Shown: positions 56,136 to 64,000 of the stretch, in pieces
How positions within the stretch are numbered: the stretch's first letter is position 1
Layout of the letters: each line of letters starts with the position of its first letter
NCBI RefSeq assembly: GCF_963678635.1
Contig: NW_026971607.1
Location: forward strand, 62,001-126,000
DNA from: Symsagittifera roscoffensis
Lineage: Eukaryota > Xenacoelomorpha > Acoela > Convolutidae
DNA: 64,000 nucleotides
Direction of reading: 5' to 3'
The notes under the pieces: model-generated
Seen by the model: only the letters and a program-made list of their open reading frames with translations
Databases searched by the model: none
What the model was told of the DNA's origin: nothing
Translations under genes and position numbers: made by a program

Positions 56136-57840
56136 CTATTTTGCATCCGTGAAGTGCACTCTCCTCGTGAAGCTAGATTTTGATCTGATCCTGACTTCCT
56201 CAGTAGCTTGGTTTTGATTCGATGTTCCATATTCAGTGAACGAAGTTCTCAACAATACTTCTTTCGGCATCGAGGTCACCAGCTGGTTGACGATCGACCT
56301 GCAATCCCGTTCAACGCCTCGGCTGCGAATGGACACTGGCCTCTTCTCTGTTCTCTCGGTGACAGTCAACCTCTGCATGGTCTCCATCCATTCACGATCA
56401 TGCCTATTCACTTCCCTATCCAACAAGTCACGGAGTTTTCCCATGACGTCCGGCGCCACGTTCACCGTCTTATTCAATAAAGCGATGCTGTTTATACCCA
56501 GCCTAGTCAGTTCTTGCTGTACCAAGTTGGATCGGACTAGCAGATCCAACGGAACGGGTTCGCCTCTGGCTAAAAGCTTTATCTCCGCGGCCGTCTCCAC
56601 TGGAAGGTCAGGGTGTCCAGGTATAGGATGTCCTGATTTGTCTAACCACCTAGTAAGTGGCAGCTTATCGTAGGTTTCTTTGTCCAGAAAGGAAAACCCC
56701 TCTTTGATCTCTGATTGGTTAGCCTGCTTCTCCTCGAGGCGCTCATAAAATTCTGTCTTTTTACTGAGGCTATTTGCGTTCTGGTGCTTGTCACGGGTAC
56801 GGTGCTCTATGATCATGTGGTATCCATCCAAACGCACGATCCAACGACCAATGTAGCTTTGATCCATCGAATAGGTTTTCAGCCAGGCAAGGGCACGATT
56901 GTCCACACGTAACTTGAATGGAGCACTCCCCAGGTAGGCCCTATATTTTTCCACGAACGTGATCACAGCAAACATCTCCGCTTTTGGTGCGCCGTACTTC
57001 ATCTCAGTGTCACTCAGGACTTTACTTCCATAAGCTATCGGACGAAGAACCGTTCTCCCGTTCCACTCCTGCTCTTGGTGAAGTATGCCTGATATCGCAA
57101 CCACTGATGCATCCGTGTCCAGCACGAACATTCCCTTCTCCGTTGGCATGCCGAGGACCGGTGCCTCGCAAAGTTCACGTTTGATGTTTTCAAATGAGAC
57201 TTGTGCCTCATCAGTCCAGGTGAACTTTTTGCCCTTCTTTCTCATCAATCTCTGCATGGGGTATATTTTGTCAGCATACCCCTTGATGAACTCACGATAA
57301 TAATTGGCGAATCCCAGAAAACTCATCAACTGTGTATCTGTTTTAGGTGCCTTCCAGGTCAACACCGCTTCAACCGCTTCGGGATCTGGTCTCACTCCAT
57401 GTTTGTCAACCAGGCGGCCCAAATACTTTATGGAATCCCTGAGGATTTCACACTTAGAGGGTTTGCATTTCAGACCCGCCTGCTTCATGCAAGAAAACAC
57501 CTCCTCCAACCTCTCTATGTGGTCTTCTAGGGTTGGTGTTGCAATCACAACATCATCGACATAACACATGATGAGATTCCCGTATTTCTTAGTGACGCTC
57601 GTGAGTGCCTGAGCCATCAGTCGCTGGAATGTGGCCGTCGCGTTGCACAATCCGAATGGCATCCTCTTCCACTGGAACAGTCCCAGCTCACACGCGAAAC
57701 CTGTTTTCTCTCGATCTTGCTTTCTGAGTGGCACTTGCCAGAATGCTGAGCCCAAATCCAACGTCGTGAAGAACTTAGCGTCTCCCAGCTTGGATAGGCT
57801 CTCATCGATGCGGGGAATGGCAACAACCTATATCGGCCTT
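56136..57840 (-). pseudogene. Pol N-terminal half: partial RT and RNase H, element 3
   Basis: Starts at the deletion near 57835 with IPRIDESLSKLGDAKFF, then motif A (LDLGSAFWQVPL), MPFGLCNATATFQ, motif C YVDD (57563-57552), the thumb (SKCEILRDS) and connection region (FANYYREF), RNase H (VLDTDASV near 57120, VDNRALAWLKT, RDKHQNANSLSK near 56780) and a basic linker. The finger part before motif A (about 85 residues in usual Gypsy RTs) is missing, so the enzyme is defective although its YVDD is intact. It ends in TAG at 56138-56136. Confidence 0.88.
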
Positions 57841-60800
57841 ATGCTTTGAAAAAACGTCTGCGTTCCGATCTAGCACCGCCCTGAGCGAATCTAGTTCCTT
57901 GTCAGATATTTTACCCTTCAGATGTTCTATCTCAGGTAGGACAGGCCTATTCGCTGCTAACTCTGCTTCCGTCGGCCTCTCAGGAAAGTTGGAACAACTA
58001 GACAGCCCATCATCTGTTTCCGACTTCATTGAAAACAATTTCCTAGTAGATTTCAATTCAATTACTCTTTTCATTATACATTCTTGGTTCGCATGTAATG
58101 GACATTTAGTTACGTCAAACTTCTTCAAGTTCTCCACACTCAGAAAGTCTGTGTTCAGAGGCAAAGCGTAGCCAAGTTTCTTTCCCCTCTGTATTGTCAC
58201 TGCTGTTGCTTCTGTGTTCAATAACACACTCACACACAGTCCGCTCTGAGTGAGTGAGAAGCTTCTTCCTAAAATAGCCGAGCTTTTACTGTTTGGATTT
58301 GGTACCAGACACACCTGTCTGTCATTGCTGAGTTCATTCAAGTTCCTCATCCTAAACGTTGCTATTACGGCTTGGTTCGGTTTTAATCTAACTTTTCGAT
58401 CCAGAAAAATCGGCACCTTGGCCTGATTAATTAAGATCTTATGAAGGGATCTTTTCTCATACTTTCTCTCAGGATCCTTGATCCTAATCAATTCGTCGTT
58501 GAGATCGATCGTGACGTCAAAGTTGCGAACGAAATCCCTTCCTAGGATGAACTGGTCGGATTCATCCAAATTCTCTACTACTAGGAAGCTCATCCAAAGA
58601 TGTCTTCCTCCGAGCTGCAGTGAGATGATCGGGGTTCGTCCGGCGACATAGATCGCTCCCTGATTGGCAGCTGCTAACCTGATGTTTGTCGGTATGAGAT
58701 CCGATCTTTCGAAACCCATGTCGGTCCAAGTTTTGACTGGCATGACACTAACCACTGCTCCCGTGTCTAGCAGCCCCTTTACTGACAGTTGTCTGCCTTG
58801 CACGTCCAGAACGTGTGCGGCCAGATCGGCCTCGCAACCAATATGCACCGCATCTTGTTCGAGCATCGCGTTGTGTCCGATTCGTCTGACCTTCAGCTCC
58901 TCTTGACCAATGTATATCCGGCCAACCTGATCGTTCGCATCAGTTATGTGAGCTTTCGTGTAGATATTGATGCCATCCACATTCATCAGAATCGGGTAAG
59001 GGCCATGGACATCGATATAATGTCCGTCCACTTTCATCAGCCTCGGACCTCCCGTTGTGAGCAGCGCTCGCACTGCCCTGGAGTCCAGTTTGGGATCCTT
59101 CTCTTTCAGGTAGTCGGCATAGATGTCCAGGTGGACCAGTGTAATCTCGGATGGCTCGCTCAGGTTCTTGACCACCTGGTGCCCTGCGACTGAGATGATA
59201 GACATTATTTTGGTCCCTGCCTTCGTCACGCCGAAAGTCTTGCCAGATATAACGTTCAGTTTTAGTCCCTGTTTCTTGGGCTCTTTTTCGTCTTCTGCTC
59301 TTATCGTCTTACTCAGGACAATAAGACTTTCCCGAAGATCTGTGCTCCCCAGCTCCGACCTTACCCATTGCTCCACTTCTTTCGTGGCTAGGTCTTGTTT
59401 GACATTCTGCAGAGCTGTCCTTGCCGCCAGGCCGTAATCCACCTTGAGTGGGCTAGACGACTCTGTTTCGAGGTTTGAGGCTACCCCCTCGTCAGGCCAT
59501 GTCTTAACCTTTTTAGTCGTGAAAGTGCTCGGTGTCGTCTCCTTTCTCCGAGATTCAGCCTCGTTCATCAGACGTGCCCGACTGGCCTTGACACCCGAAA
59601 GCGCCTCATCGTGGCGGGGATGTTTCGCGTCCGCTACTGCGTCCCAAAATCGAGTACAATCCGACTTGAAGTGTCCCTCCAAATTACAGAAGAAACACCT
59701 CGGACCATATTTCATGATGAGCCCTCTCACGTACTCTTCATGATCCTCGTCGGTCGCGTCAGCGTCCTCGAGAAAGTAGCCTATGGCCTTCATGTTCTGT
59801 TTGTATGCAGAACACGCAGAAACGTGATGGTCCATCGAACCACAATTCGCACACGACCTCCTCTTGTCCATGTCATCGCGAGGTTTGTACCAACTGGAAT
59901 TCGCACCAGTGTTTGTCCCGCTATAGTTGCCATAATTGCTGTAACGGTTTTGCGCCCTCGGTTTTATCAGTAAATACTCGCGTGACTTCATACGCAAGTC
60001 GTCGGGCGTGGGTACTTGGTCAAGCGACAGGGTGAAGTGAGTGGCCAACATCGTCTTCAACTCCTCACTCCTTACACCATCCATGAACTTCGAAGCGATC
60101 GCCAAGTTTCGTTCGGATATTCTCTCATCCGGGTTGCTCCTCCTCCTGAGCAGTTCAAGGTCATCCAAGAATTTATCTATTGATTCTTCATCTCTCTGTC
60201 GCCTCTTCTCGAACTTCACCATGGCCTGGTGCCCTTGTACTCCAGAGCCGAAACGATTCAGCAGGATATCGAATATCTTGCGAGCGCTGTCTCTCTCATT
60301 GGCTCTTTTCGCCATTACACAATTTAATGCAGTACCCTCCAGGTTGCTCGTCAGCGCGCTGCACTCTTGTTTCTCGGAGAGATTCTCTTCCTCAAAGTGC
60401 AACTTCATCACCTCTATCCAAGTATCAATGCAGCCGTCTGACTCGTCTTTATATGACTTCGGCTTTTTCAGTGTTCTTCTTGACCTCTCTCCTCTCTCGG
60501 TTGACTTCGAGAGCTTGGTGATGAATGTTTCAAGAGATCTGTTCAGAGGCTCAAACATCGAGGCATACATCGTTGTGTCTTGTGAGACTGTAGTCAGATC
60601 TGGTACTGAACTGACTTGTGGCACGGTTGGCAATCTTGTCTCCGGGGTGGCATCTGCCTCCGGTGGGACTGGATTTTTCCAGCCAGGCCTCTGCGGGGCT
60701 GCCCTTGGCCGCTCCTTGTTTCTATGTTCGTAGTTCGTTCTCGAGCCTTGCTGGGCTCTGGCACTGTTGCCCGTACCATCTCCAACTGTCGCATGGCGTG

Positions 60801-62061
60801 AGCGCTCCCTTGAGTTGGAATGCTCCTGCCAACTATTCCCATTCAGGATCGCGTCAAGCTTCCGCATCATCAAGTCAGATTTGGCGTCCAACCTCCTTTC
60901 CAGGCCAGTCATCGTATTATCATGATCATTCAACAATCGCTCGATCTCTCTTGTCATCCTAGCCTCTCTTTCCTCTGACTCTTTGTTTGCCTGTGCCAGG
61001 CTCTCGGCCAGGCATTGATCGGTGTCACGAATCAATTGAGCCTGATCAAACCTCGCCTGCGACTTCACGTGCGTTAGCTCATCTTTCAAATTCTCTCGAC
61101 CATGGTGAGCTCTCTCGTCAACTTGATCTATCCTCTTAGTCATGTCTCGCCTCAATTCATCCAGGCCATTCATCACACCAGCGAACATATCACTTATGTC
61201 ACCAGCTGCCCCCAATGGCGGGGTTAGCCCCAGAGAAGACGAGGTCAACTGTGGCTGTAGCCTAGTACTTGATGACGCACCGCCCTTTTGCTTGTGCATT
61301 GACGTCATCAGTCTGTCGAACGTTGATGATGCTCCCATCGTTATCCCATCTGACATAGGCCTGGTCGGCGAGGCAGAAGACGCCTCCCTGCTCATGTCGT
61401 TCCTTGGGCACGGTGTGAAGTTCACATCCGGATGGGTTATCTCCGGGTAGCCATCACTGGAAGTCAAACCTACAGTTGGTAGTGACGCCATGCGTTCGTC
61501 GTACAAGGACTTCCAACTCTTCTTGGCCTTCGAGAACGTCTGCTCTTCACCCGGACTCATACTCGACATCATCGCGTTGTTACTCTGTTTGGCCAAGGAT
61601 GAGTGTGCACTTGTCAGATGTGAAGGTTCCTTTCTCCATTTATAGCTCTTAGTCTCTGATTTGGACATTCCCCTGTACAACACTTCCTCCCGAGGTTCGA
61701 CCTCGGGACGCTCCGAGGTCTCCTCTGTCCTCTCAGCTTCCTCCCGTTCGAGGACCTCGTCTGGCTCAAAGTCGGGTCGAATGAGCGTTCGCTCCCCTTC
61801 GTCAAAGGGTTCTACCAGCGTTTCGCTCGCAGGCTCGGCCTCGGCGCTCCGCCTTTGATTGCCATCGAGGTTTTTCTCGCTCCTTAGTTTCATTTCGATC
61901 ACTGAAAGATCAGGTTGACCTTTAGTCGATTCGTCTTCAGCAAACGCGTCGAAAGCGCTGCTAAACGAGGTTTGGCTACGCCTAGTTCTAAACTTCCGCG
62001 TGCTTCCCTTGCTTAGCCTGGGAATTTTAGTAGTCGATCCTAGCGAGTCCCTGCGCTGCAT
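57802..62061 (-). CDS. Gag-protease, element 3
   Basis: I choose ATG 62061 (MQRRDS), which aligns with MRRSRV of element 2; the frame is open a little further upstream. About 1419 residues: disordered N-terminus, coiled coil (about 60850-61150), R/P-rich linker, Ty3-type capsid (about 60000-60470; DGCIDTWIEVM, GSGVQGHQAMVKFEKRR), two CCHC knuckles (CANCGSMDHHVSAC, CFFCNLEGHFKSDC; about 59690-59860), a linker, an aspartic protease (LLDTGAVVSV near 58765, FILGRDF near 58540) and the first RT residues (DVFSKHKADIG). It then hits the RT deletion and stops at 57802. This is the best-preserved Gag of the window. Confidence 0.9.
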   Translation of the reverse strand: MQRRDSLGSTTKIPRLSKGSTRKFRTRRSQTSFSSAFDAFAEDESTKGQPDLSVIEMKLRSEKNLDGNQRRSAEAEPASETLVEPFDEGERTLIRPDFEPDEVLEREEAERTEETSERPEVEPREEVLYRGMSKSETKSYKWRKEPSHLTSAHSSLAKQSNNAMMSSMSPGEEQTFSKAKKSWKSLYDERMASLPTVGLTSSDGYPEITHPDVNFTPCPRNDMSREASSASPTRPMSDGITMGASSTFDRLMTSMHKQKGGASSSTRLQPQLTSSSLGLTPPLGAAGDISDMFAGVMNGLDELRRDMTKRIDQVDERAHHGRENLKDELTHVKSQARFDQAQLIRDTDQCLAESLAQANKESEEREARMTREIERLLNDHDNTMTGLERRLDAKSDLMMRKLDAILNGNSWQEHSNSRERSRHATVGDGTGNSARAQQGSRTNYEHRNKERPRAAPQRPGWKNPVPPEADATPETRLPTVPQVSSVPDLTTVSQDTTMYASMFEPLNRSLETFITKLSKSTERGERSRRTLKKPKSYKDESDGCIDTWIEVMKLHFEEENLSEKQECSALTSNLEGTALNCVMAKRANERDSARKIFDILLNRFGSGVQGHQAMVKFEKRRQRDEESIDKFLDDLELLRRRSNPDERISERNLAIASKFMDGVRSEELKTMLATHFTLSLDQVPTPDDLRMKSREYLLIKPRAQNRYSNYGNYSGTNTGANSSWYKPRDDMDKRRSCANCGSMDHHVSACSAYKQNMKAIGYFLEDADATDEDHEEYVRGLIMKYGPRCFFCNLEGHFKSDCTRFWDAVADAKHPRHDEALSGVKASRARLMNEAESRRKETTPSTFTTKKVKTWPDEGVASNLETESSSPLKVDYGLAARTALQNVKQDLATKEVEQWVRSELGSTDLRESLIVLSKTIRAEDEKEPKKQGLKLNVISGKTFGVTKAGTKIMSIISVAGHQVVKNLSEPSEITLVHLDIYADYLKEKDPKLDSRAVRALLTTGGPRLMKVDGHYIDVHGPYPILMNVDGINIYTKAHITDANDQVGRIYIGQEELKVRRIGHNAMLEQDAVHIGCEADLAAHVLDVQGRQLSVKGLLDTGAVVSVMPVKTWTDMGFERSDLIPTNIRLAAANQGAIYVAGRTPIISLQLGGRHLWMSFLVVENLDESDQFILGRDFVRNFDVTIDLNDELIRIKDPERKYEKRSLHKILINQAKVPIFLDRKVRLKPNQAVIATFRMRNLNELSNDRQVCLVPNPNSKSSAILGRSFSLTQSGLCVSVLLNTEATAVTIQRGKKLGYALPLNTDFLSVENLKKFDVTKCPLHANQECIMKRVIELKSTRKLFSMKSETDDGLSSCSNFPERPTEAELAANRPVLPEIEHLKGKISDKELDSLRAVLDRNADVFSKHKADIGCCHSPHR

Positions 62062-62528
62062 AATTTTTATCAAAATGAAAGTATTCGTAAATTGATGGCA
62101 ATGCAAACGTACCACAAACAAGATTTAGTTAAATCACTTAACGCTGCCTACTCGATTCCGTCAGTATCAAAATGTCTCTTAGATCTCTCACGACTAAATT
62201 AGTGACTCAGCTAAAGTTACACACAGGGTCTACCCAGTATTGATATAATGCTAACTCAACCCGGTTGTATAGTATAACAGTATCACTAAGTTTCCACAAG
62301 ATATAATCGACACAAAAAACACAATCGATAATCAGATAAGAATATCCTACAGGTGACAGCGACCTTTTGTCAGTATCAATTTATCGCCACACAATTTATC
62401 AAGTCACTGCTTTGTTAAAATTAAACAATCTTCGATAAAAAGCAGTGATGATTCAGAAATAGATAAATAAAACTTAGCCTTAAAGAAAAAGACTTCCCCC
62501 AATCGGAACGATCCGAAAGAACGAAGCC

Positions 62529-62832
62529 CAGGACACAGTCTTCTCAAGTGGGTGTGTATTTGCCTAATACACCCACCGAGGTCTTCTTTTGGGTGTCCTG
62601 CGATTGCCCGAGCTGTCCTACTAAGTATTCAAAGTATTAAAATTCGTCAAATCTATGAGAAAGGATCAGAAAATTTACGGTGGGGGTAGGACTCACCCAC
62701 ACCGAAAATCTATGAGAAAGCTCTCCCACACTCGGACTGCTCCAAGTGCACGAGAGTAGGGAACAATTCTTCTTCTCAAGTGGGTGTGTATTTGCTTAAT
62801 ACACCCACCGAGGTCTTCCTTTATTTGTTCCC
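62529..62832 (-). repeat. Paired structured repeats in the leader of element 3
   Basis: Two imperfect direct repeats about 230 bp apart share the core GTGGGTGTGTATT...AATACACCCAC, which folds into an 11-bp stem with a 2-nt bulge and a 5-nt loop. Each is closed by an outer 8-bp stem of different sequence: CAGGACAC with GTGTCCTG in one, GGGAACAA with TTGTTCCC in the other. Confidence 0.75.
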
Positions 62833-63078
62833 GGATTGCCCGAACTTTCCTATTAAGTAGCTCAAGGCAACCACTCAACCAAAATCACAATCAAAAAAAA
62901 TTTTGTTCGGGTACTTCTAATACACCCAATATAGAATCCAAAGTTGATCACGAATTTCCGGGTCAGAATGGGTTCTTCTGATCCTGATAAGCACGCCTAA
63001 TATCCTAATATGATCCTTATTAAATGGATATTTTCCGTTTCCCAAATTGCCACAGAAGGTTTACTCAAGTCTCTTACA

Positions 63079-63592
63079 AGGAGGGTCGCTAGAAGGTTTA
63101 AGACACTCCGGAGGGTTACCTCGGAGGGTACCTCAATCACTCAAGTTACTTAGGAGGGTATCTTAATCACCCAAGTTACTTCGGAGGGTCCCCTTAAATT
63201 TACTAAGGAGGGTCAATAAGATGCTTAATACGCTCCGGAGGGTCACTTCGGAGGGTACCTCCAAAATTTTCAAATTTTCTGATCTCACTTGGAAGGTTCT
63301 CCTACTAGCTTTAAACAGCGTCAAAATAAGCTAAGGGTTCTAGGGGGAGCTGTTTCAACTTCTTAGGGTGATCTCGTGGAAATTTTCCACTAAGGAGGGT
63401 TGCTAAGGGGTTTAGCTGACTCCGGAGGGTCACTTCGGAGGGTTCCCCCAAAGTCAAGAAAAAGGGTTATATCACCGCAACAAAGTCTCCAAAAGCGGTC
63501 TACCTGACTTAAAACTAGGTTGGCTGACACGGTCAACCTTCCCAGTTGAATAAAAAGATGTTTTGATAAAATTTTCTGCCGCTCGGAGGGTT
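63079..63592 (+). repeat. GGAGGGT repeat field
   Basis: About a dozen copies of GGAGGGT, often as CTCCGGAGGGTCACTTCGG followed by AGGGTACCTC, at uneven spacing of about 20-60 bp. In the sense RNA these are ACCCTCC motifs. Confidence 0.7.
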
Positions 63593-64000
63593 GCCCGTTA
63601 CTTGGACCCTCCGAACCAACAAATTCTAAAAAATTTTTCTTTTCCGAAATAATCAACCCAAAAACGGTTGCGATTCGGAAAAATGGTCAAAAACGTCGAC
63701 TTATGGTACCAAAATTATCCCGATCGGATAACTAGTCTTTGAGAAATCGCCAAAAACGCGTTCGTCAAAATGGCCTTTTTCACCACCTGTATAGGATCTG
63801 AAAGACTTTTTTCGCAATTCTTGTCGAAAGTGCCTAAAAATACTTGAAATGAGCGTAGTAGCCCTGTACGGCACTGGAATAATGCAAAAAACCGGACCAA
63901 AATTGGTTTAGAAACAAAAATTTGGCCAAAAACTATCAAATTTGGACCCTCCGATTCCTTCCTTTTCCAAACCTTAAGTCGTTAGCTCTATCCACGGAGC

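Larger units (their letters stand above)
41906..64000 (-). mobile_element. Ty3/Gypsy element 3, second family (incomplete)
   Basis: In sense (minus) order: leader (from beyond 64000 to 62062), gag-protease (62061-57802), pol (57840-52863), ORF3 (52486-43534), 3' UTR, PPT and 3' LTR (42784-41906). The order matches element 2, but protein and DNA are clearly diverged, so two related families share the ORF3 and macro-like domain design. At least 22.1 kb is visible and the 5' LTR is outside the window. Disabling changes: RT deletion near 57830, TAG at 56138, frameshifts near 46360 and 44620. Confidence 0.92.
62062..64000 (-). promoter_or_regulatory. Leader of element 3 (incomplete)
   Basis: At least 1.9 kb with no conserved coding, continuing past the edge; no LTR or PBS is reached. 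Contents: 62062-62470 AT-rich without visible structure; two related hairpins (62529-62600 and 62759-62832); a 32-nt antisense match to pol (62680-62711); and a field of GGAGGGT repeats on the plus strand (63079-63592, ACCCTCC in the sense RNA). 63600-64000 shows nothing further except two inverted GGAGGGT copies (near 63607 and 63945). Confidence 0.75.

Noticed and set aside
56136-56138. Readthrough TAG between RNase H and integrase
   Set aside because: Element 2 has no stop in the linker; no readthrough context is evident. Treated as a nonsense change.
62679-62711. The antisense match as a short pol pseudogene in the leader
   Set aside because: It is only 32 nt, exact, and ends abruptly on both sides; a decayed pol copy would be longer and imperfect.

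Overview
The window is a nest of retroelements from a eukaryote, almost certainly an invertebrate animal. I see no host gene, rRNA, tRNA or CRISPR array. The standard code fits every long frame. The families are Ty3/Gypsy LTR elements with a very long extra ORF and a Penelope-like element (PLE) with a C-terminal GIY-YIG nuclease. The particular gag-pol and PLE types remind me of cnidarian genomes, but that is an impression from memory, not a result.

Layout. 1-9843 (+): 3' part of Gypsy element 1 (broken ORF3, 3' UTR, LTR 8952-9843). 9844-10331: scrambled LTR remnants. 10332-14655 (+): a PLE array, one 5'-truncated unit followed by one full-length but broken unit. 14656-15329: left part of an older LTR. 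15330-36544 (-): Gypsy element 2, about 21.2 kb from LTR to LTR, closely related to element 1 but in the opposite orientation. 36545-41579 (-): a deletion derivative of the same family that shares LTR 35648-36544 with element 2 and ends in LTR 40679-41579. 41580-41795: right part of the older LTR. 41796-41905: first 110 bp of another PLE unit. 41906-64000 (-): Gypsy element 3, a related but clearly diverged family, whose 5' LTR lies outside the window.

In sense orientation each Gypsy element reads LTR - PBS - long leader - gag/protease - RT/RNase H/integrase - ORF3 - 3' UTR - polypurine tract (PPT) - LTR. Two coding features stand out. Pol ends in a region that looks like an OARD1/Poa1-type macro domain. 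In the position usually held by env, ORF3 encodes a polyprotein of roughly 3000 residues with a coiled coil, an SGNH/GDSL hydrolase with its catalytic motifs, a second degenerate SGNH-like domain, and about 1900 residues I cannot assign. ORF3 is conserved between two diverged families, so it is a genuine part of these elements. All copies seen carry disabling changes: both gag-pol copies have lost different parts of RT, and ORF3 has scattered stops and frameshifts.

Non-coding structure is also rich. A hairpin sits just upstream of the PPT at each 3' end, with compensatory changes between families, and a second hairpin plus PPT unit lies inside pol. The leader of element 3 carries a 32-nt exact reverse complement of the pol sequence next to that internal unit, plus two long hairpins with compensatory stem changes. 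ORF3 of elements 1 and 2 has a 67-nt AT-rich insert with GTAAGG, TACTAAT and CAG signals whose removal joins two reading frames. The broken LTR and PLE pieces allow the insertion order of the nest to be worked out.
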